Assembly (NCBI GenBank): GCA_964526785.1
Contig: CAZGMJ010000018.1
Span: forward strand, 17,325 to 81,324
Direction: 5' to 3'
DNA length: 64,000 bases
From: CAZGMJ01 sp964526785
Lineage (GTDB): Bacteria; Planctomycetota; Phycisphaerae; Sedimentisphaerales; Anaerobacaceae
Of the stretch, positions 51,924 to 60,900 are shown in pieces (the first letter of the stretch is position 1; every line of letters starts with the position of its first letter). Both the position numbers and the translations under genes were made by a program. The notes under the pieces are model-generated. The model was given only the letters and a program-made list of their open reading frames with translations, ran no database searches and was not told the origin of the DNA.

Positions 51924-53162
51924 ATGGGGACACTGAGGGCCACTCGCATCACTTTGCTCGGGATGCTCTTGATTCTGGCGGAGGCAACGTATGGTGTCGC
52001 CCCCTTACGCATGGCTCCGTGGCGTCCACGTCAAGTTCCCGACAGTGTTGTGGACAACGACGTCAACTCCGTACGTCAATCCATTGGAACATTCTCTTAT
52101 GACGAATCTGACGGAGATACTCTGGTGGCGCTTTCGTTGTTGCTTCCGTACGATGAAGCGACAAGAGTGCTGATGGAATACTCGCGCATTTACGGAGAGA
52201 AGATGCCTGTTAAGAATATGCACTGGGCCAGGACGATATTCTGCTTCGGATTGGTGCACACAAGGCAGGCACGAGAGTACCTGATGACGCTTTGGGAAGA
52301 ATGCGACAGAGATTTGGCATCAGGTAAAGTGAGAGTTCGGTTCTTAGGCAATGAGAATGGTCTGAACAATGTGTTGGCTCCTATCTCAGATGGATTGCGT
52401 TTCTACATAGACGATCCAAATGTACAGTCGTGGATATATAATAAAGCCGAGGAAATTGATGACATAAAGCAACCATATCCTGTTCGTGATCTCAACGCGA
52501 GTTGCAGGAGATCTGCGAGGAGCCAATTAGTACTTGCTCTGTATACGCGGCTTATTATTGATTCATCCAGTGAGGAGAGGAACTTATCAAGATGTATAAC
52601 CGAAGAGTATTTTTACTCTTTGCCGAAAGAGCTGGATTTCAAGAAATCTGCAACTGCTGTTGTTGATATTGCCAAAAGATCGAAGGCGGTGTCCAGACAG
52701 GTGTTCAAAATGTCCCAAGAGGATTGGGCTAGACTGCGGGCTTTGCCGGTAGAATCTATGCTGGAATCCGTGGCATGTCGACTGGGAGCACCCCTGGCAA
52801 TTGCAATTTGGCAAGAGTACTTGTCAGAGAAATCTGGGCCAGCCAAAGCAAGCGAAGGACTTAAAAGAAGGCTTTGGATGACATCCGTATGGATCTATGT
52901 TAGTTCTGTGTGGACGAAGAGCATGGATTTAGATAGCGCACATACACAATTCCTAAAAGACGCCTGTGCTTACTTCAGTCAGGCTCCGTCTGGCCCTGTT
53001 TCGGACATGTTCATAGGGGCGCTCTATATTGTAGCCTGCCACTTTCCAGATTCAAATGCGAATCCGGGCATTGCTGCGGTACGAGATATGGCTAATGTGC
53101 GGCTTAGTAAGGAAGAACGGCAAGCGCTGATGCTGCGCGTCGGGAAACCTGAGCGGCGGTGA
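51924..53162 (+). CDS. Secreted helical protein of unknown function
   Basis: 412 aa with a signal peptide (RITLLGMLLILAEATYG) and a mostly helical mature chain, e.g. ATRVLMEYSRIYGEKM, ARSQLVLALYTRLIID, SMLESVACRLGAPLAIAIW. No motif is recognised. GGGGG lies upstream of ATG 51924. It is AT-richer than genes before 47 kb and sits between two copies of the repeat, so it may be part of the inserted/duplicated segment. A short fragment (51808-51936) just upstream is not accepted as a gene. Confidence 0.6.
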   Translation: MGTLRATRITLLGMLLILAEATYGVAPLRMAPWRPRQVPDSVVDNDVNSVRQSIGTFSYDESDGDTLVALSLLLPYDEATRVLMEYSRIYGEKMPVKNMHWARTIFCFGLVHTRQAREYLMTLWEECDRDLASGKVRVRFLGNENGLNNVLAPISDGLRFYIDDPNVQSWIYNKAEEIDDIKQPYPVRDLNASCRRSARSQLVLALYTRLIIDSSSEERNLSRCITEEYFYSLPKELDFKKSATAVVDIAKRSKAVSRQVFKMSQEDWARLRALPVESMLESVACRLGAPLAIAIWQEYLSEKSGPAKASEGLKRRLWMTSVWIYVSSVWTKSMDLDSAHTQFLKDACAYFSQAPSGPVSDMFIGALYIVACHFPDSNANPGIAAVRDMANVRLSKEERQALMLRVGKPERR

Positions 53163-53347
53163 GTATTAACGGTACATGGTATCAATGCTCTGATTTCTAC
53201 AAGTGGCATTCACAGCATTACCTCAAGCCAAAGCTGCCTGGCCTTCTGTGGAGAGGGACAACGAACAACCTGCTGGGATCGGGTTGGATAAGTATTCCAA
53301 GCGTTCCTCCATATTGTTTTCCGGATTAGCAGACAAAGGAGATAGTA

Positions 53348-54007
53348 ATGAAGATACCAATAATCTTTGTGTTGATTGCGTTTGCCTCTGCGGCAATCGG
53401 CCTTGTGGCAGGAATGTGCCTGTCGGAGCCTGGGACATCGAGCAATGCAGGTGTGGAAGATTCATGTTTACTGTCTGAGGACTTGGAGGAACGACAGGCG
53501 TATTTGAAGACGGCTCTGGAGTTGCGCGACAGCCAAGTATCTGAGTTGATCGAGCTGGCTTCAGAAAGTGTAGAGTTGCTGCCCGCGATGGAGCCGGAGG
53601 AGGCCAGGTATCCATGGCGCGACTCCAAGCATCTTGCCATAGTCCATCTGGGTGATCTGCGCGGCAGTGCGGCCGTTCAAGTTCTGTTGGACAACCTGGA
53701 ATATCGCAATCCTCGTGAACTTGCCGGCAGCTATCTGGATGTTGGTGGGTGGTATCCTGCAGGCGAAGCCTTGGCGAAAATCGGCATGCCGGCTGTGAAG
53801 CCCGTAATAGAAAAACTCGGTAGCTATTCGGCGGATAGCAAAGGGAGCGAAATCTGCTGCTGGATACTAACCAAAGTGCTGGGTGCGGAACTTGCTAAGG
53901 TGCAAGTTGAGATGGCAATCCGCGACACTCGTGACGAAGGCGCCAGAAAGAATCTGGAGGCAGCCTTGCCATACTTGAAGGCCACAAAGGAAAAGAGTCT
54001 GTACTGA
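53348..54007 (+). CDS. Secreted or membrane-anchored HEAT-repeat-like protein
   Basis: 219 aa: N-terminal hydrophobic segment (IIFVLIAFASAAIGLVAG), then HEAT-like helical pairs (KHLAIVHLGDLRGSAAVQVL, GEALAKIGMPAVKPVIEKL). AAAGGAGA precedes ATG 53348. No catalytic motif. Belongs to the run of secreted repeat proteins. Confidence 0.68.
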   Translation: MKIPIIFVLIAFASAAIGLVAGMCLSEPGTSSNAGVEDSCLLSEDLEERQAYLKTALELRDSQVSELIELASESVELLPAMEPEEARYPWRDSKHLAIVHLGDLRGSAAVQVLLDNLEYRNPRELAGSYLDVGGWYPAGEALAKIGMPAVKPVIEKLGSYSADSKGSEICCWILTKVLGAELAKVQVEMAIRDTRDEGARKNLEAALPYLKATKEKSLY

Positions 54008-54243
54008 CTGTTCTGGCCGGTCAGGCTTTCTGTTGCGAGCAAGGGCCTGAATTGGTCTTGCCTATTCTTTAAGGGCTTTGAGGATCAGGTTGAATGCCTG
54101 TTTCATCAATCTTATTGGGAACCAAGGTCACTTACCTATGAAGATTGGGCGGATGAAGGGTGCCGGTGGCAACCATAGAATAATTGCAACCGATATGGCA
54201 AATGTTAAAATTTCAAGAGTTCGCTATTTGCGAGGATAATGGA

Positions 54244-55653
54244 ATGCGTTTATGCTGTAGACACGCGGCGATAGTAATGGCTTTTTTTGCCTTCGTGCTA
54301 TACGATGGTAGGGGATTATACGCCGAAGATTCAAACGGAGTATCCAACGACCCTCAAAATGCAATAGATGAGCTTTTCGAAGTGTTGGCTAAGAAACCTG
54401 AATCGATTCCAATACCTACTGAGATCATTCTCAGTGGAGATTTTGAAGCAAATAGGCGATTTACCGAAAAAAGAAACAAAATACTCGCTGAAAGAGAGGC
54501 AATCATTGGCCGGGCTACAACTGACTTAGCAGGACTTGGGGACTCTGTGATTGATCCTCTTCTAGAAAGGTGTCGGCAGGAAAAGAAGGGCACCTTCTTG
54601 AAACGTGCCATTGAAGTCCTGTGTAAGATTGGTACGCCAAGGGCACGCCAAATACTGCTGGATATTGCTCTTGAAAAGGACATAGTGCGAAAAGGTGATC
54701 CCGCTAGTAGCTGGTCGGCTCACAATTTCCTGGAAATAACAGATGACAAATCACAGATCAAAAAGCTCCTTGCCTCGAATAGCGAGGGCATTATCGGGAT
54801 GGCCCTGCAGGCGTTGGTTGGCGTAGAAGTCGATGCGGAATTGATGACGCACCTGGAAAAGGCGCTCCAATCGGGGAGTTTCCATTTACGCACGACTGCA
54901 GCAAGAGTCATTGCCCAGGATCCATCAGAGAAGTTGGTGGGGCGAAAAGTGGAAGCTCTAGTGGGGTCACTAAAGACGGTAGCAATGCTGCCCGGGGCCA
55001 ATGAGAAGTTTCAAACTGATTCGGTAGGAACTCTTGCTGATAATCTTTATCATCTACTTACGGATGCCTTGGCCAAGGTAAAAGGAGCCGATGACCAGTT
55101 GAGGGATATCAGTGAACAGATCAGCGGAGCACCACAGAGATGTATCATGATAGCACTGGCAATCAGAGGCGAGCAGAATGTAAAAAAGAATCTATATGAA
55201 ATAATCCAGGATCCGAACATGGTAAGATTGGTAAAAATGAAGGCCTTAGTCTTGCAAGGCCTGGCCAATATCGGAACGCAAGAAGACCTGCAATTCGTAA
55301 AGAGCATTGCTGAAAACGATCCTTTGCAGATAGTGGACTTGGGGGGGCCGTTGTACGAGGTGGTCGGAGGAGAGGTCATCCTTAAGGGTGAGCGTATGGC
55401 TCCTATACCAGAAAGAGACAGTCCCAGATGGGTGAATGCAAGAAGATCATACCCAATTCGAAGCATGGCAGAACATACTGTTAAAGAGATAGAAGAACGT
55501 GAAGGAGTAAAGCACCAAATGCACGTTGTGACTGATAACTTACAGGATGATCGCAATAGCTGGTGGGTTTACGGGATCATAGTCACTGTTACAGTTTGTT
55601 TGGGCGGACTATACGTCCTAATGAAGAAGAGGATTCCGAGTCGGCCGAGATAG
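54244..55653 (+). CDS. Exported HEAT-repeat protein with C-terminal membrane anchor
   Basis: 469 aa: signal peptide (MRLCCRHAAIVMAFFAFVLY), long helical HEAT-like array (LERCRQEKKGTFLKRAIEVL, VLCKIGTPRARQILLDIALE, MALQALVGVEVDAELMTHLE), and a C-terminal transmembrane helix (WVYGIIVTVTVCLGGLYVLM) followed by KKRIPSRPR. The topology puts the repeat array outside the cytoplasm. GAGGA (54231-54235) lies 8 nt before ATG 54244, preferred over upstream in-frame codons. Confidence 0.68.
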   Translation: MRLCCRHAAIVMAFFAFVLYDGRGLYAEDSNGVSNDPQNAIDELFEVLAKKPESIPIPTEIILSGDFEANRRFTEKRNKILAEREAIIGRATTDLAGLGDSVIDPLLERCRQEKKGTFLKRAIEVLCKIGTPRARQILLDIALEKDIVRKGDPASSWSAHNFLEITDDKSQIKKLLASNSEGIIGMALQALVGVEVDAELMTHLEKALQSGSFHLRTTAARVIAQDPSEKLVGRKVEALVGSLKTVAMLPGANEKFQTDSVGTLADNLYHLLTDALAKVKGADDQLRDISEQISGAPQRCIMIALAIRGEQNVKKNLYEIIQDPNMVRLVKMKALVLQGLANIGTQEDLQFVKSIAENDPLQIVDLGGPLYEVVGGEVILKGERMAPIPERDSPRWVNARRSYPIRSMAEHTVKEIEEREGVKHQMHVVTDNLQDDRNSWWVYGIIVTVTVCLGGLYVLMKKRIPSRPR

Positions 55654-56027
55654 CTGGACTTCAATGATCACAGAGCAGAAGCGATGGCTATGATGGCGGG
55701 CGAATTGACCACGTTCGGTGCCGTATCTAGAGTGACCATTGCTTAATCTGACTTTCACGTGAAGGCAACCATTGTCTTTATGGTTTAACTCGGGGTGTGA
55801 TTTTAGGGATATAAGGTGTTGTCCAAGTGAGAGCGAGGCAAGGTGTGGGGATGTGCGCAGGCGGCTGGTATAAAGAGGGAGACTGCGCTTTCGAGCGCTG
55901 TACGGACAACGATTTCCCGGAAGAATATCCCATCGGCGGTGATATCGACGGTCCCGGAATTCCGGGGACGCCATATCAGTTTCGGGGCTTCTGTTGACAC
56001 GGCTGGATTTCAGGATTCGGAGCGATC
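55654..56027. other. Intergenic stretch with a 48-codon fragment
   Basis: No whole gene. ATG 55851-TGA 55997 encodes a 48-residue, cysteine-containing fragment (MCAGGWYKEGDCAFERCTD, GIPGTPYQFRGFC) with natural-looking composition, possibly the remnant of a beta protein. It precedes the DUF7689-like fragment. Confidence 0.35.
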
Positions 56028-56179
56028 CGTGTCGGTTTCGCGCCGGTGGACGTGGAGGCTGCGGATCAGGTAGATGGATTATGTGTGAGAGTACAATGGG
56101 GCCCATCGAGCGCATCGAACATATATGGGATCAACTGAACGATTCGACATATGGAACGGCAATTAGGTTCTACACATAG
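56028..56179 (+). pseudogene. Fragment of a DUF7689-like domain, C-terminal end
   Basis: Reads GSGRWIMCESTMGPIERIEH, then IWDQLNDSTYG and IRFYT before TAG, clearly paralogous to the end of the 48757 protein (GKWIMYESKCGRFERIKYVW ... DQLNSYYGDPDRFYE). The cysteine/histidine part and everything upstream are missing. It stands 17 bp before the 56197 gene, the same order as 48757-50752. Confidence 0.75.
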
Positions 56180-56196
56180 AGTATAGGAGATCCAAA

Positions 56197-57189
56197 ATGT
56201 ATCGACTGTCATCTACTACGATGTGTATTCTAGTGATCTTCGGTAGTTTGTTCAGTGTGTCCCTCCATAGGGTAACGTGTAGAGCCGAAGATGTGGAGCA
56301 AGACATTGCTTTGGAGGTAGACAGAAGAATTGAGGCCTGGGGCCAATATCTGCAAGCCCATCCTACCTTGTCAGATCTAACTGGCAATAAGTACTACCGG
56401 GACATAGTTGATATGCAAATGCCGGCCCTGCCATACTTGATGGAGAGAATAGAGGCGGGTAATTGGGCGCTCGGAGGTGCGGTTTTTCGGATCACAGAAA
56501 GACGTTTCGAGGAATCCGAATGGCCTGAGGGCAAACTCGGAGACGCGATATCGGGAGTCGGGCTGCTGTGTGAATGGTGGCCGAAAGCGCGCAAGGAGAC
56601 ACCGGCAAAGTTCAGTAGGCTGTACTCCCAGTGGAAGGAGCTAAGACGCCAGAACAAGAAAGACGAAGTCAGCAATAAGTTACGCCAAATACGCAATCTT
56701 GGTCTCGCCGCCTTGCCTGACATTATGGATCAGATCATGCATGGAGATAAGGAGCTCATTTCCATCGTTTCGACTTTGACTAGAGGTAAGGTTGATCCGA
56801 ACGCCACATTGGATGAATGCGTCTCATGGTGGCAGGACAACAAAGAGAAATGGCGGATACCGTTTCCGAACAAGCAGCCGGTTGCGGAGGCCGGCGTCGC
56901 ACGGAACGTGGAGGCAGGTTCTATCGTAGAACTGGATGGCACAAAGAGCCGCGATCCGGATAAAGATCGACTGAAGTATCGATGGAGGCAGATAATTGGG
57001 CCTGATGTGGAGCTTTCGGACCCGGATGCAATTACGCCGACGTTTACAGCACCCGATGTTGACCGTCCGACGACGCTGGTCTTTGAACTGATTGTCGATG
57101 ACGGATACAGGGTGGAATCTGTCCATCCGACCTGCGAGAGTGGACGAAGCGAGCCCGACACCGTGACGATTGCCGTTACGCCGAAGTAA
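56197..57189 (+). CDS. Secreted helical/HEAT-like protein with C-terminal PKD-like domain, copy B
   Basis: 330 aa. Signal peptide (TTMCILVIFGSLFSVSLHRV), helical part diverged from copy A but alignable (VDMQMPALPYLMERIE against IEMGPRVLPYLMDKA; FEESEWPEG against FEPSDWPTG; SRLYSQWKELRRQNKK against KKLHSEWKKFKRQGKE), then from 56698 a region almost identical to copy A including the PKD-like domain. AGGAG lies 7 nt before ATG 56197. Role unknown. Confidence 0.72.
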   Translation: MYRLSSTTMCILVIFGSLFSVSLHRVTCRAEDVEQDIALEVDRRIEAWGQYLQAHPTLSDLTGNKYYRDIVDMQMPALPYLMERIEAGNWALGGAVFRITERRFEESEWPEGKLGDAISGVGLLCEWWPKARKETPAKFSRLYSQWKELRRQNKKDEVSNKLRQIRNLGLAALPDIMDQIMHGDKELISIVSTLTRGKVDPNATLDECVSWWQDNKEKWRIPFPNKQPVAEAGVARNVEAGSIVELDGTKSRDPDKDRLKYRWRQIIGPDVELSDPDAITPTFTAPDVDRPTTLVFELIVDDGYRVESVHPTCESGRSEPDTVTIAVTPK

Positions 57190-57228
57190 CGAAACCAGCA
57201 AGCAATATGCAAATGCAGGGACAGTGCC
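56698..57228 (+). repeat. 531-bp direct repeat, copy B
   Basis: Partner of 51274-51804, at an offset of 5424 bp, same orientation; ends at CAGTGCC in both. Three differences noted by eye, all in the last 80 bp. Confidence 0.9.
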
Positions 57229-57872
57229 GCCACTGACCATCTGTTTACGGGCCGGTGACACATAGTGGAGTCTCCTGACACATCTCGATGCTCAATAAGT
57301 GTCGTGCGTGGGCTTTCCTCACCCTCTGCGTGCAGCGAGGCAATCATCGGTTTCGCGACTGTTTTGCACGCGACGAGTTCTGTTACAACGTGGGCAGCGG
57401 AACTGTAGTAGTCCAAATCTAATCCGCCACAACCAGCCTGACCGCCGAGCTTCGCCTGTCCGTTCACTGTGGTACACCAATCGCCGGTTAAGTAGCGATT
57501 CTCCCAGTTGCCTCCGATCGACTGTACGGATGACGTGACTATCGCGCGCTGCCGGGGCAGAATACGACGGGGTAGCGCCCTCCGGCGACCAATAACGGTT
57601 TGCCTTGCCGTCTTGGGCGCCATTGAAAGACCCAGACTCAAGTACAATTCCAGGGCCACGGGCTCAGATTGCATATTTGATCGATCAAATACGCAACAGG
57701 TCCGGACGCTAAATCCAACAATTCTGAAATTCTCTTAATCCGCTCCCCACAAGGAATTGGCCGGTGCGCGCCGACCGAAATTGCCGGGAAATTCGACACG
57801 AAAACGCAACACGTCCAAGGAGACCTTATACGCCTACCGTGTCAAAACGGGTAATTGTGGGAAGACAAATTC
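57229..57872. other. Intergenic stretch with possible degenerate coding sequence
   Basis: About 640 bp. A minus-strand frame (57259-57674) reads natural-looking stretches such as GNWENRYLTGDWCTTVNGQA but has no start, no ribosome site and no recognised family, so it may be an old remnant. Two TGACACA repeats occur near 57256-57280. Confidence 0.3.
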
Positions 57873-57901
57873 TTGCGTGGCCGGCTCGACTCTGGTATTA
57901 T
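57873..57901 (+). promoter_or_regulatory. Predicted promoter of the giant surface protein gene
   Basis: TTGCGT (57873-57878), 17 bp ending GG, TATTAT (57896-57901). Leader of about 73 nt before ATG 57981. Confidence 0.5.
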
Positions 57902-57980
57902 TAAGACATGTGCCCAGGGTAGCAATTATGATATTAAATGATAATCCGGCTGTATGAGTACTCATAGAGGAGGTAGAACC

Positions 57981-60900
57981 ATGCGTTACCGCAATAACTT
58001 ATCGGTTTATGTCTATATTACTATTACACTTCTAGCACCTATTTGCGCTAAAGCCGTAGATGGCGAGTGTATCGCTATTTCAATAATGCGCCGTTTGAAC
58101 AATTCTACTGAGTTCTTTATGCTATGGGATAGTGACTCAGGATGGCACGGATCGGGTCCAGATGAGAATATTGTGTATATAGACCCCGGTACGAAAGTAA
58201 CAATTACAGCTAGTGGTTATGGAGGCGAGCAACCATATAGCTACGTATTGGCTGGATTTGCAAACGGACAACCAATATTGCAGGAAATAACGATATATTC
58301 ATATACATACGTGTTTTCCGCAGTACCAGGAGAAAGCGATGAATCACAGAGAGATATATCATCCTATACATTAACAGTTGACTCTGGACCGAAAAAATTT
58401 CATATATGGGAACAAAGCGACAGTCCCGGAATTTCTGTTAGCACGGTTAAATTGTCTCAGACATGTCAGGAAGGTGAGGATGCGGATTCACAGACATTTA
58501 AAGTGTGGAATGGAGGAGAAGGTACGCTCTCTTATACTATCGAGGATAATCAGGATTGGTTGTCCTGTAAACGTACCAGTGGAGATGGCAAATCTACCGG
58601 AGAGACGGACAAAGACACCATCACTGTAAGCTATGAAAGCTCAGATTTGGAGGCCGACACTTATACAGCAGAGATTATTATTTCCAGTGATGATGCCAGT
58701 AACAGTCCACAGACAATTGGCGTAACATTGACGGTTCATCCACCAGATGTAGTCAGCATACAGGTTCTTCAGCCCTCCGAGAATATTGACTCTGACGGCC
58801 AGGTTAACATTAAATGGGAAAGCAGCAATGCCACGAGTCAGGCAACAGTTACGTTGTTATACGATAAAGATCAGGTTTTTAACAACGACAACGAAACACA
58901 AATTATAGATGGCCAGGCTGCAGATGGACAATATTCCTGGAACACTACTAATGTGAATTCTGGCCAATACAGGATATGCGCGGTAATTGAAGATGGCGAT
59001 GCATCCGGTCATGACTACTCAGCAGGTAAAGTCACTATAAGTGATGGAGAGTTCGAAATACTGTCGGTCGAAGCAGAGTACTATGGAGTCTTTCCCGAAG
59101 GAATTGATATCGATAATGAATTCACATGCAATGTATGCTGGGGCGATAAAACGTCATCTCATGTCGTGTTTGAATTCAATGGTGACGATATTGAAATATC
59201 CACAAACAATGAAGAAGCAAAGATAATTTACAACATGGGTGCCGATCTTGCCTATTCCGCAGCAGGAACAAAAAATACGTTGCTTATTTATGCGGTTAGT
59301 GCGGATGGGACCAAATCAAACATCGAACGCATATATTTATGGGGACTTCAATTACCCGAGTGGGCAACTTCTCGTGAGACACAAATCGGTCCAATTACTC
59401 TTGGTGTGGATCCGCTAACCGGAACAGTCTGGTTTTCAGGCGATGTGGAAGTGTTAAAGAATGGTATAAAGGGAAACGTAGAGATACCCCAAAAAGTACC
59501 TGAGATCGGAGGGAAATGGGGAGTAGAGTTAGAACCGCTCACTTTTTCCTGGAAATTGCAGGCGCAACCGAACATTAAAGGCACAGGTCTGGAAGGTCTT
59601 TTTGACTTATCTGGATCATTGGATGGCAGTATAGCGGTTGGCAAAGATAGAAAAGCTGAATTGGGTTCAGGAATAAGCGGGAAAGGACAATTCTATCCTG
59701 AATTTAGATTGACTGAAGTTTCGGCTGAATTTGAGGTAGGCATTCCCTTTCAATTGCCGAAAATTTATTTTCTGTGCGGCACCCCCGTACTTTGCTGCAC
59801 TTCGCCTTGTCCTTATTTCCAGGGTACCGTTACTCCTGAAATACGTGGGAGTTTGTCTTTACAACAAGCTGAGAATACAGAAGATGCATTAATCGCTGGT
59901 TTAAAGTTCAAGAACAGTGATGTATCACTGGCCGGTACCATAGCTGGCACTGTCGGCATTGGTAACGAGACAGTAGGTCACGCTGCAGGTACTTTTGGCG
60001 GCAAACCATACGTCACACTCCAATTTCCACCTGATTCACACTCTTTCTGTCTCAATGAATATGTAAAAGAAGCAGGTGCAACTTTAGAGGCGAGCTGGGT
60101 TGTAGAAGTTTTCGGCGTGAAAATACAACATAAATGGGGACCTGAAACAATATACCAGTGCCCTGAAAACGGCCAGTACAGCTCTGCTGACTATATGGTT
60201 GTAGATCCACCTCAGTTTATCAGTCGTGACTACCTGTACGCGCCGGAAGGATACTGTAGTATCCAAAATGTAATTCAAACACAAACAATGAGTGGAGATT
60301 CACTGCCTGGCCCGATCGAGAATGTTGGAACGCAACCACTTCCTTCAATAGGAGCCATTCAGAATGAAGGTATAATGGCTTTTGTTCGTGATGGTCTCAA
60401 AGCCCCCGGTTCACATCAAGAAATCTGCTGTATGGACTGGCAAGATGGACAATGGACAACGCAATCGCAACTAACGGAAAACAACTCACCCGACACATCA
60501 CCAGTTGCAGCTATAGATAGCAGTGGGACTAGAATAGTGGCATGGGTTAATGCAGGGCAGTCTCAGGAGCTTACATTTACAAGTACAGAAATACTATCAG
60601 GCTGTGACATCATGTTCAGCACGTGCCTGGAAGGCAGCGATATATGGGGACAGCCTCAAGAAGTAACAAATAACAGCTATGCGGATATCATGCCATGGTT
60701 TGATGATTCGCCGGCCGGTGTTCTCAGGTTATGCTGGTTATCAAGCAAGACTAATGCTATTCCGGTCTGGCCGGATGATGCGGTCGCTCCATCGGTAGAT
60801 ATTTTAGCCGCTGATTGGGACGGGGGATCTTTCGACGAACCTTATACTATAGCCAGTGACCTGCCAATTGTTTCACGGCCTTCGATTTGCTTAACGCCAG

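Noticed and set aside
51808..51936. 43-codon frame between copy A and the gene at 51924
   Set aside because: No ribosome site or recognised similarity; it ends inside the next gene's start. It may be residual coding DNA.
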